Shown here in pieces: positions 27,321-42,799 of a DNA stretch of 64,000 nucleotides (its first letter is position 1; every line of letters begins with the position of its first letter). Location of the stretch: NCBI RefSeq assembly GCF_964340395.1, contig NC_135551.1:10366879-10430878 (forward strand). The letters are read 5' to 3'. Under the pieces are notes generated by a model. The model saw only the letters and a program-made list of their open reading frames with translations, was not told the origin of the DNA and searched no databases. The translations under genes were made by a program, and so were the position numbers. This DNA comes from Glandiceps talaboti. Its lineage: Eukaryota > Hemichordata > Enteropneusta > Spengelidae.

Positions 27321-29622
27321 TAACAGTTGAATAAAATGTGTAACGGATGGGGAAAACTGTCATCATGCAGACCCTAGGCCTGTTTTTGGGGAATGTTGTC
27401 GAAACCAGTAAAAGGAGGACTGCCATAATGATGTTACATACTCATGATAAAATCAAGTCCTTACTTCTAGTCTTTGATTGTTATCTGCAGTAGTTTAGTC
27501 GTGATACATTATTACGTTTGTGTCGGACTCAATCATGGTTGTTTTGATATTGAATTTTTGTATTTATTTTCTTGTGTTTGTAGCAATTTGGTTGGAATGC
27601 TGTCGGTGGTTTTGCTATCATGACCTGGACTATGATTGTCTCAGCAATAATGTTTGGTATCTTGCATCTCTGTAGATGTCTACGTGTCAGTAAAGAAATT
27701 GAAATTAAAGGTAAGATTGTATTCTGCTCTACATCAGTCAACTGTGTTGTGTGTTGGTTATCTGAGATTTGACATGGCCAGTAGATATGTGTAATGTATA
27801 CAGAAATCTTGTTTTTCTTCTTCCAATGCCAATCCCCCCTCCTCTCTCCCCGAAGTTCTGACCGGTTTTAGTTAGTCATGTATGGATTCAAATTCTTCTC
27901 TTTTAAGTCTGTGCTAAATATAACTATTTATTTATTAGTAAACAGAATAAGCGTTTATTCCAACTCCTTCTTTCCATTGAAACATGGACGAAGCATGATA
28001 TGTGGGAAGTTTTAGGAGAGTGCTTGTAGTTGTCTAAAATAGTACTTAAAGACCAAGAATTCAATCCCAGGTTTTCGCAACCAAGCTATTATAAGGATTA
28101 CATAGGATAATTTCTCAGCTCAGAACCAACTTTTTCTATAGCTCTGTCAAACAACTGTGTTTAGTTAGCCAAAATTATATTCAAATTGGAACCAGACCTT
28201 TAAATACCTCTTTGTAAAAAGTTATGATTATAAGAAAATAAATTATTACAGTAACCATATGGATGGCAATTGGATACTTATTCTTGAAATGTATTATAAA
28301 ATTTAACTCTACTGTGTTTTCCTACTTGAAAAAATACAACGTCTACCAAGTTCTTGTTCATTACTATAAATTGTAACAAATAAAATGTAAAAAAAGTTTG
28401 TTATTGTATGTACAATAACAAACTGTTTAGACACTTTTCTAACAATTTTGCAATTTAATTTTAAATTCTAATTTTAAATTTAGATTTTTTTTTTTACTTT
28501 TTAATTTTGTTTCACTTCTTTTCAAGTAGGAAAGCATAGTAGAGATGTTGTATAAATAGAAAATACAAAATAAATATCAATTTGGCATCCCGACATAAAA
28601 ACCACTTTGAACTAATAAAAAGGGAAACGTTCCACTATTGTGTTTTTGAAAACTTATATAAAATTAAATTTTTGTGTCTTGTAGGATTGGACGTTGCCAA
28701 ACACAAGGAACCTGCCTATCCATCAATTAGTTATGGTGATGGCTGGGGACTTGATGCACCTCTCGTTAATGGCAATGGTAGTGTTAATACCAGAGATGTT
28801 AATCTTGAAATGACAGATGTTGACAATGCCCCTAAAGGTTAGTATTGATTTAGTAAACAATTGAAATTTTATTTGTATTTCGTGTGAAGAATACTTGTCA
28901 AGTTCAAGGCGCAAGGTGGCTTGGTTTGTGTCTGTACATTCTCAAATCGTCACAAACATGGCGGATCAGATCATGTTCATTGAAGCGTTTCGTTTTCTTA
29001 GGAAAGTTATTCACTCACCACCAAACCAATTAACTTAAACCATAGACCCTCCACCAACGTTGCCGCGCTTAAACACAGAGCAATATATTTGTAAGGTACG
29101 TCGTAACAGGGCGCCCTCACACATCGGTCAACCCCTTGGCCAATGTGGGCGGAGCGATACGACGCATCTCGCAGTCTAGGAACAAGAGGACATTCACTAA
29201 ATCTTGTGTGAAAATTGTCTGTCACGCTAGATTTATTAGGAAATGTTTCTTTTAATAACGCATCAAACTCTCACTGGAACAGTACACCTTACCAGAGTAC
29301 GTCATCTAAGCCCGAACTATCTAGAACTTCAAAGATTAGACTGAAGCAGTACATCCACGCTCGATTTCTCTTCCCTGTTTTGCGATGGCCAGATTGCTAC
29401 CATGGGAACCACGTTAACCTGATATGTGTGATGAAAAATATATTTTTGATCCAAACCACCACCCCCACCCAAAACTAAAAGCATTGTGTAATGTGTGTGT
29501 ACACGTAGTTAACACATTTTCAATTCTGTTCAAATAATCTAGATAATGCTGCCAACGGCAAGACCGACGAACCCATTGGAGTCGACAATCCCACATACCT
29601 AGAATCGCCACAACCATTGTAA
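19589..29622 (+). CDS. amt: Ammonium transporter (AMT/Amt family), 11 exons
   Basis: Exons are 19589-19706, 21206-21295, 23258-23485, 23770-23858, 24266-24397, 25088-25324, 25678-25816, 26671-26765, 27584-27710, 28685-28837 and 29543-29622. All junctions are GT-AG and keep frame, giving 495 residues, normal for the family. The protein moves ammonium across a membrane. Diagnostic stretches are [16 protein letters not shown] (exon 2), [14 protein letters not shown] (exon 4), the signature DFAGSGVVH (residues 176-184; His184 should match the first pore histidine), FNGGSQAQI (exon 6), [14 protein letters not shown] (exon 7) and VHLGGGLWG (His346, second pore histidine). The fold is the usual 11 transmembrane helices, with an acidic hydrophilic C-terminal tail (exons 9-11). 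The start has a good context (ACCATGG). Introns hold the TATG repeat copy (intron 2), a small inverted-repeat element (intron 9) and long microsatellites. It appears complete and functional. Confidence 0.95.
21345..21755 (+). repeat. Dispersed repeat U plus (TATG)n, in Amt intron 2
   Basis: About 190 bp (21347-21540, containing AGATGGCGGAGGAGGG and ACATTTCCGCCAGGATATAA) is nearly identical to 50063-50262 and inverted relative to 44596-44735. As in the 50 kb copy it is followed by a long TATG/TGTG microsatellite. No terminal repeat was found next to this copy. Confidence 0.85.
22669..22935 (-). other. Stop-free antisense block in Amt intron 2, unidentified
   Basis: A 163-residue minus-strand frame spans 23160-22669. 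Its last 80 or so residues ([16 protein letters not shown] onward) look more coding-like than the surrounding intron, and an AG precedes a compatible frame near 22925. No family was recognised. It may be a fragment of a nested gene or mobile element, or chance. Confidence 0.2.
22980..23100. repeat. AGGCCTG-rich short repeats
   Basis: Several variants of CAGGCCTG(T/A)(C/T) and GGTCTG recur within 120 bp of Amt intron 2. They form a degenerate minisatellite of about 20 bp spacing. Confidence 0.5.
25929..26172. repeat. (GC)n(AC)n(GC)n, (AT)n and (GTAT)n microsatellites in Amt intron 7
   Basis: 36 bp of alternating purine-pyrimidine (GC-AC-GC) lie at 25929-25964. They are followed by about 58 bp of AT and about 100 bp of GTAT at 26003-26172. 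Confidence 0.9.
27190..27314. repeat. (CT)n microsatellite in Amt intron 8
   Basis: About 120 bp of CT with early CCCC interruptions. Confidence 0.95.
28252..28592. mobile_element. Inverted-repeat MITE-like copy in Amt intron 9
   Basis: The left end (CCATATGGATGGCAATTGGA) and right end (AAATACAAAATAAATATCAA...) match the ends of the better preserved element at 34196-34508. Both share the internal TGTACAATAACAAAC motif. The copy is diverged. Confidence 0.55.
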
Positions 29623-31703
29623 ACTGAAAGACACAATTCATCGGTTTATTTACAAGAGAACACTATTCGTCACATTTTTTTAAATGCATGTACTTGAATT
29701 ATAATACTCGTTACTTTAATTGTTCGTTAGTAGCAACGACAGTGAAGCGTGATGAGAGAACGCCAAACTCAAATGTACTTGTGTCCTACATCGATCAATT
29801 GACATTGAGTTCCATTATGTGTACACAGCGATAAACTGTTCGTAGGATAGACCCAGTACGATGTATATAGGGTTTCTTAAATTATGAGAATTTCACAAGT
29901 CAATATTATAAATGTCCATGTCAGGTATTAGGTTCATAATCATATTTCTGTGCACTCTCTATGTCCTTGCAAAGTGCAGTGCAGTTCAATACGGTGCAGT
30001 GCAGTACAGTACAGTACAGTACAGTACAGTACAGTACAGTACAGTACAGTACAGTACAGTACAGTACGGTACGATACAGTGCAGTGCAATGCAGTACGGT
30101 ACGGTACGTACAGTGCAGTATAGTACAGTACAGTACAGTGCAGGACAGTAACAATACAATACAATGCAATGCATCTTTATTATCCAAAAATGGACAATTC
30201 TTTGTTCGACAGTACAGAATAAAACAATATTTAAAACAAGGTCACTTTACACATTAAAATGCGTACAATGAATACAGTTCAAAGATCAAGAGAGAAAGTA
30301 AAAACAAAGGTAGATCCAATCAAAAGATATGAATGAAAAAATAAGTTACTAATCATTCCTTGAACTGTATTCATTGTCTGTGATATACACAGACTGTCTA
30401 TTGAGAATTGGTATTGAAAATGAAATATTATCGCAAAAAAGGCCTATATAAAAGCCATGTTAGGATTTATTAAAAGTACAATTTTGCTGTATGATATTTA
30501 TATCAAACTCTTAAACTTTGCCAATGAACGTTACCATGTATTTTTACCAGTAATGTATATTTGTTAAATTTTAAACAATTAAATAAACGTTAATTAAGCT
30601 AAATGTGTCGCCTGTAATTTATATGACATGTATCTATCGAGAGCGAGGCTGGTGAAAGTCTATGATGTCTGGAAGGTACATTATAGTATTGACATTACAG
30701 AAAGATGAATGTGTTGATTAAGCAAATTCCTTCTTAACTTTCGACGATGTCAGTCATTTCGTACAATGGTAGTTACTCGCTGATCAAGTTCAAGATCATC
30801 ATAGAACCCAGTCCGATGTCATCATTTTGAATGATAGCAGATTGATCGTATATACCGCCACCTAGTGGTTAGCTATAACTATAGACTTTGTCAATCTGAT
30901 GGAGGTCGTTGCTAAAAATGTTGAACTACTTGTGAGTTATAACTTGTGTAAATCATCAAGTATTCTGTGTTAACTAAAATGGTCGACATTTTCCCCACTT
31001 CTGTCACGTTTGTTTGGTATTTAAGTGTCGCGCTATACTTAAGCTTATTTGTGAGAAATTGCGACCCAGATAGTATAAATAGGGCCCAGGGGTACTACTC
31101 TACCATGTTCATCGGCTTTGTTTAATCAAATGAATTACATACAATGGTTGTAATTCACAAACTACTACCATTTTCATTCAAATTTATGATATGATGTGTA
31201 ATTTGGAAATTTTTGGTGATGTCTGTTTGTTCGTTTGTTTGTTTTAGTTAGTTAGTTTGTTTGTTTGCTTGCTTGTTTGTTTGTTTGTTTGGGGTATTAC
31301 TGGAGTGGTTTTGTTCCTCATCCCATTGAAGTATCACGCCTGTAATACGTCCATACTCATCCTATCTACCGCTGGCCAGTCACTATACCGGTCCATAACA
31401 GCGCCACCTGGCGACAGTTTGGTAATCACTCTAGGTTCTAGCAGTTTATACGTCCCTGGTTGGTTCTGGGATCCATAGAAAGAGAGAGTGGGCAGGTGTT
31501 TTCTGTACACAAAGAATAATCCGTATTTAGCTACCATCGCTGCTTTTTTTACTCTGACGACGTTAACCTCTCGATGGCCATTTATTGACGGTAACGTTGC
31601 TATCCATTTTAGGTGCGTCTGCGGATTGAAAACGTTGACACCACAGTTTAACAATAATGATGGCAGCCACGTTCAAAAGTTGAACGCGAACTGATGTCGT
31701 AGA
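29623..31703. other. Intergenic region between Amt and the 31.7 kb gene
   Basis: Contains the ACAGT pentanucleotide array and an antisense retroelement-like 3' tail (about 30160-30400). A stop-free minus-strand frame at 31654-31334 lies head-to-head with the next gene. No recognisable exon was found. Confidence 0.5.
29985..30160. repeat. (ACAGT)n pentanucleotide array
   Basis: About 35 units of ACAGT with GCAGT/ACGGT variants. It is followed at 30160-30176 by CAATACAATGCAATGC and CTTTATT. On the minus strand this reads AATAAAG followed by a pentanucleotide tail, like the LINE tail at 43881-43950. Confidence 0.9.
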
Positions 31704-32798
31704 ATGGAAAGCTTCGATTCAGATCCTCCCCGTGTGATACGTATAAAGGAACGTTTTAAACGAGAACTTGGTTTGTTTGAACACCACGCGAAGACAGAAA
31801 GATGTTTCTACGACAAAATACTATGGGACAAACAGAGAACAGACATCCAACGAATCCTGCTACACCAGAAAAGACTACATGACGCAAGTATTGGGTTTAC
31901 GGTAACGGAATACCATGGTAACCAAATGACACCGGCTTTCCAGAAATGGGACTCAGACGTGGCTGTGTATCGGACGTGGGGCAAATCAGGCTGTAGAAAT
32001 AAAGTGGAAACGCCACCAAAGCCCACCAATGGAAAATTACTAACTACAGTTGACTTAATGAAACGAAAATACAACGCAATGTCTTCATCGACGCCCTCTC
32101 TACCATCGATTGCAAGTACAAACGAAGCAAACGTCGCCGATGTCGCTCCAAATATAGGTTTCGATCGTTACGGAGTAAATCGCAAGTTTAGTACGATTTC
32201 AACGATGATGCCACCGCGACTAGTGAAGTCGGAACCACTAATAAACACATCGATTGGATACCGTCACCCTGTGTACATAAAAGACGTGTTCGACTCTCAG
32301 GTAAGTACAATACTGTCTACATTGCAAGTACAGTGTATGTACATTGTACCAGCATTTTAACAGAACAGAAAACAATGGGGGGGGGGGGGGATTGGAAAAT
32401 ATTTCACCTTTTTCCATTTATCAAAATTGTTTTGTCTTTTGTTATTAAAAAGACAGGTTCGTTCAATTATAGACTTTTCAGTACCAATTTTCGAAGTGTA
32501 GAACTTATTGAAGTGGGGGGGGGGGCGGGGATGGGGGTTGTTATGGCGCAAAAAGACATTCGTATAGCCAGACGACGCCACTTCCGAAATACTTCATAAA
32601 ATATTGAAGAATTAAATCAAGCACACCGAAATACTTGATATATCCGGAACACCTGCCTAATTGAGTCACGTGATGAGAAACGATGAACAAAAGAAGCCAG
32701 CCTAGAGACATAACATCTGCTATTTAATTACTCACCTACATTTTATGATGAATCAACATTACTAGTAAAACAACATGGTACGAATAAGGCTGACATAT

Positions 32799-32839
<41 letters not shown>

Positions 32840-34934
32840 ACACCCACACCCATTAAGGGGGTACAAACTGAATTTATATGTTTTGGGACCCAAGTTATGC
32901 TGTATGTTTAAAATATACTTGGGGTGTACATATTCTACACTGAGGTATACTTAAACTTCGACTTACTGAACTTAAACCAATGTATACGATTTACAAACTA
33001 TCCCGTGACGTAATTTATTACACGTATAAAAATGTTGAGGAAATCCCTATTTATGCGTGCCAATCAACTCTTTTGCAACGTAACAATCCCTGGAGGCAAT
33101 TGTAATGTCACCCACCCACCCACCCACTCACTCACTCACACTCGCTCGCTCGCTCGCTCGCTCGTTCGCTCGCTCGCTCACTCACTCACTCACTCACTCA
33201 CTCACTCACTCACTCACAAAATGAAAAGCATGCACACATGGGCTCCCCCGGGGGTGGGGGGCAAGACACACAAAATAATGTCGCATTACTTTGACTCGGA
33301 GTGACCTCACACCAGAACAATCGACATTAAACCTATTGTACTTTCTTCAACTTATTTACTTAAGAAAATCTTTAAACAGTGTATATTTTCCAAATCAGAG
33401 AAAAAATATAAAAGTAACAAGTCTACACAAGTTTAGATTATATGCCCGTTTCATCTTTATAGAGTATAGTCAAAGGAAGTCTGTTTTCTAGTGAAACTCG
33501 ATAGTGTTCAATATTTGTACACGGTGTTCTAGGTTTTCCGCCTTACCTAGTCACAATGGCCACAGAGTGTTTAACCAAGTTCTGCTTTTGACTTCTTTGG
33601 ATTGTAATTCACGTCAACGAGCCTGAGTGACAATACAATACAGATGTCTAAACGTGATTATAGACGTTTTCCGTTGATAAGTTTCCTTTGCAAAAATGAA
33701 CAGTTTTGTATTGGCGTCTTGTGTCTAATTCTAGTTGCTATAGTAACAACGCCTGAAACAGACACATTTAATACGGCGGGTGTTTGACTTTTTCAAGTTT
33801 TAATACTTTCATATCACTTTTAACAATGTGTACTATTAATAGGTCAATATGATAACTAAATATTGGCGTATGTAGTTTAAGCAATATCCATATGTTTATA
33901 CACAGACAACAAAATTACCCTTTTCGACGGGAAGATATATTGCAATTTGCATAGTAAGCATGCCATTAACCTTGAACTTGAATCTTTATATTTATTTTCG
34001 GAATGTAGGTAGTACTTTGTAGCATACGTCTTCATACATTTACTGCTAGGCTCTATCTACCTCTCATAAAAATGGCGTCTCAATATTTGGCTTTAACCTC
34101 TCACTCACTATATATACACTGCTATAGTCAATATGTTAACACCTAGAAAATTTAGCCGAGTAACATGGGTAAGTTTGAGGTGTCAGTATTAAAGTGGCCA
34201 TATGGATGAGTATTGGGGCATTTATTTTGGATTTTTAATTTACGAAACAATTTTATCATGGCTTCCTACTTCCTTGTGTTGTGTTGTGTTGTGCTAACGA
34301 GTAATAAATGCGTAAATGCTTTGTTTTTGTTGTACGTACAATAACAAACTTTTTACACATTTTTAAAAAGTTTTTTTTGCAATGTGCTGAGTTACAAACA
34401 CAGACTTTGTCTATGTTGTTTCACATTGATTTTCAAGTAGGAAGTTGCTATATAAAATTGCTATATAAATTAAAAATCCAAAATAAATACCCCAATCCTC
34501 ATGGTCATCTGTTTAAAACCATAATTTTGACATCAAATTTTTTGTGGCGATTTTTTTCTGCTAGTCGAGCAACCTACAGTATAACGGAAATGAACCAAAA
34601 AAATGCAGAAAACATAATTTTTTTTATATTGCATACCACAGATACGTCAAGTAAAATGGAAATTGGTGTGAAGACTTTTTTGCAGGTGTTACATAGCTTC
34701 CAATATCCATCCAATATCCAACATCAATAAAATTGATATGATAATTTACATTAACATTTTTATTTTTATCTTATTTTACTCCAGGAATCTGAGTACGACC
34801 ACATCAACCAGGGGAAAAGAAGCAAACGAAAACATTCAATGTCCGATGTTGTCCCAATTAGAGTAACCATAACAACGAAGAGTGTCAAAAAGTCATCCGC
34901 TGCACGTCTAGACGCCACCAGAAAAAGCGTATGA
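31704..34934 (+). CDS. Two-exon gene of unknown function
   Basis: Exon 1 is 31704-32300 (199 codons, phase 0, donor GTAAGT). Exon 2 is 34785-34934 (49 codons plus TGA at 34932-34934), with a pyrimidine-rich acceptor. The result is 248 residues, basic, with no signal peptide or membrane segment. Residues 1-65 are charged and probably helical (RIKERFKRELGLFEHHAK...). The middle is Ser/Thr/Pro-rich (around SSSTPSLPSIAST), and the C-terminus is rich in Lys/Arg (QGKRSKRKHS, possibly a nuclear localisation signal). An in-frame TGA at 31692 supports the chosen start. Long frame, balanced codon use and the in-frame splice argue that it is real. I do not recognise the family. The intron carries a MITE at 34196-34508. 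Confidence 0.65.
32802..33220. repeat. (CA)n and CTCG/CTCA microsatellites with dispersed repeat between
   Basis: CA runs to about 32850 and CCCA/GCTC/CTCA arrays lie at 33110-33218. The sequence between (32855-33080) resembles 26910-27130, including AATTTAT(C/T)ACACGTAT, so it is a dispersed repeat. Confidence 0.75.
34196..34508. mobile_element. MITE with about 40-bp terminal inverted repeats
   Basis: The left end at 34196-34243 includes ATTGGGGCATTTATTTTGGA. The right end at 34462-34508 is its near-exact inverse (TCCAAAATAAATACCCCAAT). Length is about 313 bp, with no coding capacity. Related copies lie at 28252-28592 and probably at 38884-39000. The target duplication is not clear. Confidence 0.75.
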
Positions 34935-35730
34935 CAATTCGATCTTCCGGATCCATTTCATGAGTCGACATAGTAGAAGGGTAGCGGTATTGAAATAATT
35001 TGTATCTCTCATAAAAGTATAGGAAATGTATACACATCACGTGATTACGGAGACTTGCACCGTAGTGTAATTAAATGATCACTATGTACTGATTTGATTG
35101 AATCGCCACCATGTTGTCCTGGTAACTAATAAGACAAAGGTGTGCTGAATTTACCGAGTTGGCCGTAAATGGCGCTCTCCATCAGGAACGAACAGTTACA
35201 CATGCAGTCAACTAAATTCACGTTGGAACAGTCAAACAAGTCATGTATGTATGGCTGTGATTTAGCATATATACGGTCATACCAAAAACTGCTATCAAAC
35301 TATTCCAAAAACTCACCCTGATACTTAACTTGTGATACAAAACTCTTTAACGTCCACAAGCAAATATAATACTAGAGGGAAACTCAGACGACATTTGGTT
35401 CAATTGGTTGTTGATTTGACGATGGAAACATGACGATGGTGTGAATGGTCATGTCATACAGAGTTGTTCATTTTAAATCAGTCAATGTTTGAACCTTTGT
35501 CACAGGAAATGTTATTTCTATTTTTTTCATTTTATAGAGCACGCTTTTTTTTGTCTTACTCTTAATATATGTTTATTTAGTGTAGAGGACAAATCCACAC
35601 AACCCATCAAACCGATTCAATTTAAATTTAATAAAGGCAAAGTTACATGGCATCATTGGTGTTTACAGTATTAAATGTGACTGATTTCTCACGTCCCTAC
35701 TAGCCTAGGGGTCATCAAGCACATGTCACA

Positions 35731-35838
35731 TATTTTCATTCATTCATTCATTCATTCATTCATTCATTCATTCATTCATTCATTCATTCATTCATTCATT
35801 CATTCATTCATTCATTCATTCATTCATTCATTCATTCA
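35731..35838. repeat. (CATT)n microsatellite
   Basis: 27 or so CATT units, with CATC variants after them. Confidence 0.95.
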
Positions 35839-36834
35839 TCGATCCATCCACCCACCCATCCATCCATCCATTGCCAATTCAAAGAGTATGAGTATACATG
35901 TACATAACAATGTTAGCTAAATCGATATAGCAAGTTACAGAAAACAAATCTGGCAATTTTGGAGTCCAAAAATTGCTTTTCGCTTGTCGAGTTTGGCTCC
36001 ATGGTACAATGTAAAATGGGGGCTATAAATGACAGAGCTCAGCTCCCAGACCACTATATAGCTATAGTAAAAAGTGCTTTGAAGTTTTGATAGCTTAATG
36101 TACTACTAACATTAGGACAAATTGAGTGTAAACGTTGCAAGCTATGCAAGGCTAAAAACTGCACTAGCAGTAACTGGAACGTTAGCGTTTTCTGAAATTG
36201 TTCTTCTTACCAAATATTGACTTTAATACTAATAATGTTATACACACCTTGAACAGTATTGAATTGTTACAATGCAGAAATATCAATTTATTTAGAATTT
36301 TGGAAAGTGTTACGATCCAGAAATATCATATTTAGAATTTGACATATTTTACAAAAATTAGCGTATAGTTTATCTTCAAGTTTGTGCTACAAACATGAGC
36401 TAACAACAGCGTAATCTACTAATAAGTTGATTTATCTACTAATCCTGTATTAATTACATTTATCTCTAGCAGCTAACAAAAACTGCTTTGATTAAACAAC
36501 ATAGATTAGTATTTGTAAACAAGATCACTTGTTGATTATCAAATTCAGATTAATACCTAATTTTCCAATGGCGTGATCAATACTTGTCTTGTATAACACG
36601 TGGAAAATTTACATATTGCATGATTTTGAATCGCAATCTTTAAATATTCGGGTGGAAAGTTCACCATGTCTTCTAGAAAAATGAATCTAGGTGAGAGATC
36701 GTTTATGTATGACAAATTATATTTAGAATAATGACATCACTATAATTTCAAGGTGACAACAAGAACTTATCTGTTAGGGACATGGAGAAATAAAGACACT
36801 TTAATTATTGATTTGCAACGCAACAGTTGCTGTG

Positions 36835-36944
<110 letters not shown>

Positions 36945-37644
36945 GCGCGCCTGAGTGTAAAAGCGTACGTGAGTGACCATACCCGTGTGGCTAATTCCTA
37001 ACTTAGACAAGCTCGTTAGATCCTGGTACACTAAAAAGACTGTTAACTATACGAACAATCACATTTGACCATGGGTAAATCTTAGGCAGAGGATGTGTAA
37101 AGGTGGCGAATATTAGACGAGGTTCCACCTTTGACTTAATTATCCCCGGTGATCTCTCACCTGGGGGCTGTACACAGTCAAAAGTGGTACTGCGTCTCAT
37201 ACTACCCCTAGAGAGAGATGGTGCATGGTGGTTAGGTGGGTCATAGGTAGGTAAAAGGTGGGTAAATTTGAATTTTCGCATAGTGCGATCGCGATCGAGA
37301 ATTGTTTACGTTCTGCCGATCTACCAATAATTAAGACCATAACTTGGACACTGAATGAAACGTTACATTAGGCAATCTCAGAACGTAACAGAATAACCTG
37401 TGTGTATGTGATCTTGTAGCTGTACATAAAATACGATACGATAAATCTAGTCTAATTGATTTTTAGGTCCACGCCAAAAATCAATGTTCTCATGCGTTCA
37501 CGATGTCAAACTTCTGTTGTACTATTTGTGAGTAAAATCGACCTCTAATATTGACATCTACAATGTCTGATTATATATATATACTTTTATCACGAAACAG
37601 TTCTGTAGGGTCTATAGCATATAATTTGGTTCAAATTTTCAAAA

Positions 37645-37647
<3 letters not shown>

Positions 37648-37733
<86 letters not shown>
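37648..37733. repeat. (TA)n microsatellite
   Basis: About 86 bp of pure TA. Confidence 0.95.
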
Positions 37734-37736
<3 letters not shown>

Positions 37737-39029
37737 AACAATTTCCTGTGAATATGCTGTTGGTAGTCTGATCGCCAATAAAATGACACCACTGTAACAG
37801 GTATAATTACAACTAGTTCAGCTTGAACTTTTTAAAATTCAGTGTTGGCTTGCTAAGTAGGCAATAGTAAATGATACCGTCGTCACCCCCAACTAACTAC
37901 AAAGTCTTGAAGTTCAGTTTTTGTGTTAATTGTCCTGGGTCAGCTGCAAAGACGACAACATTCAAATACGTCAAGCCATGGTTGAGACAATAAATACAAT
38001 TGATGTGCATGTTAAGTATGTCCGTCTTTCAATACGTGGCCTAAATTTCCAAGCTCAACAATGATTCACATACTCTTTATAAACAATTGATTTATGAGAC
38101 TAGACCACGGTCTACATTGGATATGTGAACTGCATATAGTACAAGGCAAGGTAATAGTAAACACACTCCTGACCACATGCTAGAGGTATCCGTTTCTCGC
38201 TTTCCTTTTCCATCATACGAATACCGTAGGTGAGTTTTTATTTTTTGTATTTTTGTATAATCACCCCTCTCACATAGCTTAGACAAAGAGGAACCAACTG
38301 TTGCGACTAGTGTAGGCAATTTCAAAAAAAATGTTTCAGTCATTGACATCAGAATAGTTCTAACAATATTCACTGTCCCCTCTAACTATTTCGAAAATTA
38401 TAATAACTATCATTTCATACACCTTAAAGGCCAATGTTTCAATCCGGGTTCTCCTATATTAGTTAAAGTGTTGTTTTATATTTCATCGATGGAGCCATAA
38501 GAATTCCATAGGGTTATTCGACAGCCCACACTGCTCTCGCTACATTGGCCTAATCCCCTTAGTAAGATATATTCTCCTTCATTCGAATGAGGGGGTGGGG
38601 CCGTTCGAAATGGCAAACTCATTATCTTCGCAAGTTCGAATGTATGTTCGTCCCGTTGAGTATTTCTATTATGGGTGAGTATTATATACTAGGGGTTGGA
38701 TGTGGTGGTATGGGGGGGGGGGACTAGCTGTTGCAATTGGGTCATTACCAAGAAAGACGGGTCAACGAACGAGGCTAGGCCAGTGTGGGCTGTTGGAAAG
38801 TCTAAGGAGATACGTTGATCTGTGCATGCGCGCGCATTCCTTTTCAACTAAAAGTATCACGCGATATCTTTGGCTAGATGTTGCTCTTAAAAGGGCCATA
38901 TAGATGGAAAATGGATATTTACTTTAGATTCTTAATGAATCAAATAACTTTATTACTGTGTCTTTCTACGTAAATAAACACTGTGATATAACAAGGTTCA
39001 TGGGTAAAAACAATCTACTGTAATTGTAA

Positions 39030-39846
39030 AACTTTTATCATAAATAATGGATGTCTGTCCAAAATCGTGCAACTCACTTGAGGTATCAGACAGGGCTGTC
39101 CACTCTCTGCCTTATTATTTCTGTTGGTTGTGGAGGTTCTTGGGGTTAAAATAAGAACGTACCTAAAAAGAAATTCAAGGTATTAATATCAAAGTAGGTA
39201 ATCTTTTTGAAAGAGAAATCAGATTCTGTCAGGTAGCGGATGATACTAAATATTTGTTTCAAATGAGGAATCAATTGTTAACGCTCTCTATGTTATCAAC
39301 AAATTTAGCGAATTTGCTTCTTGACCTGCTTTGAACAATAGGAAGACGGAGGGTCTTTGGGTTGGGAAGTGGAAAAAGAGGAGAAAAAAGATTGGTAATA
39401 TAAGTTGGCCAGATAAACCAATAAAGTCACTTGGTGTATACTTCACATGTGACACAGAGTCCATTTTAAGGCTAAATTTTGATGCCAAGTTGAATTCAAT
39501 TGAAAACATTCTGAATCATTGGTCAACGAGAAATTTGACTTTGTATGGTAGGGTGGTAGTTTTGAAATCCTTAGCTGCTTCAAAATTTACCTACCCTTTT
39601 AATTTATGTGTCGCTCCTAATGACTTGCTTGTCTATTTGGACAGGTTATTTGCCAACTTTATTTGGGGTTCAACAACTGACCCTGTCAAACGAACTACCA
39701 TAATTGGCGAGTATTGGGACTTGAAGGTGGAATTAATTAATGCTCTTGATGCTAAAGGGTTGAAAGTGACTTATTATGCGTTGGGAGTGAATAGTAAACA
39801 AATTGCATACACACAAGTAAATACGGATAACCAAACTATTTTGTAA
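39030..39846 (+). mobile_element. Tx1/L1-type LINE remnant (reverse transcriptase C-terminal part)
   Basis: GIRQGCPLSALLFLLVVEVL is encoded at about 39070-39140 (RT block with the QGCPLS motif). A 171-residue frame at 39331-39846 follows with KTEGLWVGKWK, WPDKPIKSLGVYF, ILNHWSTRNLTLYGR and FIWGSTTDPVKR, the typical post-catalytic region of Tx1/L1-clade ORF2. The YADD block lies between them in broken frames, so the copy is defunct and truncated at both ends. Confidence 0.85.
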
Positions 39847-40370
39847 CATATCAATTTTGTATAATAATTAAGAAACGACAGATCAGTTCACACAAAGACT
39901 GAATGTGAGTATTTACAAAATTTAATCACTGCCTGTAAGTATAATGACAACATATTTTTTTTTACATTTTCTTAGGCCTAATAAAAAAATTGTGTGGTTC
40001 CGATTACGCTCAATTTTAGAATAGGTGCGGTAGGTAAGTTTTTGTTTGTTTGTTTGTTTTTTATATTTGTTTTTCATATGTGAGAGTCTGCTTCAGGTAG
40101 TTATGTTTTCCGTTGTTTTCCATATGGTTTCTGTATGTGTTATTGGTCTCTTCTCTTTAAGATGTACATTTATTACAGATTGGTAGAACAGTTTTATATT
40201 GTCTTTAAGTTGGTTTAAGAATTTTACAACCACTGTTTCTTGCGAGACTTCACACAATTTGTACGATATTTTTTTCTGGAATATGTTAAAAAAAGTTTAG
40301 AGTCAGCAGTGTAAACCTAGGTGGGGTCGATTAACCAGAATCAAACAATTTTTAATTTCTCTAATTACAG
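39847..40370. other. Intergenic or 5' UTR/intron of the transporter
   Basis: AT-rich, no exon recognised. The AG at 40369-40370 just before the ATG suggests that an untranslated first exon lies upstream. Confidence 0.4.
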
Positions 40371-40372
40371 AA

Positions 40373-42790
<2,418 letters not shown>

Positions 42791-42799
42791 AGAACCACA

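Noticed and set aside
31334-31654. 106-residue minus-strand frame head-to-head with the 31.7 kb gene
   Set aside because: No family, splice support or poly(A) signal seen; it could be chance in a less AT-rich promoter region. Stranded transcripts would decide.
37003-37281. 92-residue minus-strand frame rich in Pro/His/Arg
   Set aside because: No recognisable domain and no splice or regulatory support; possibly part of a dispersed repeat.
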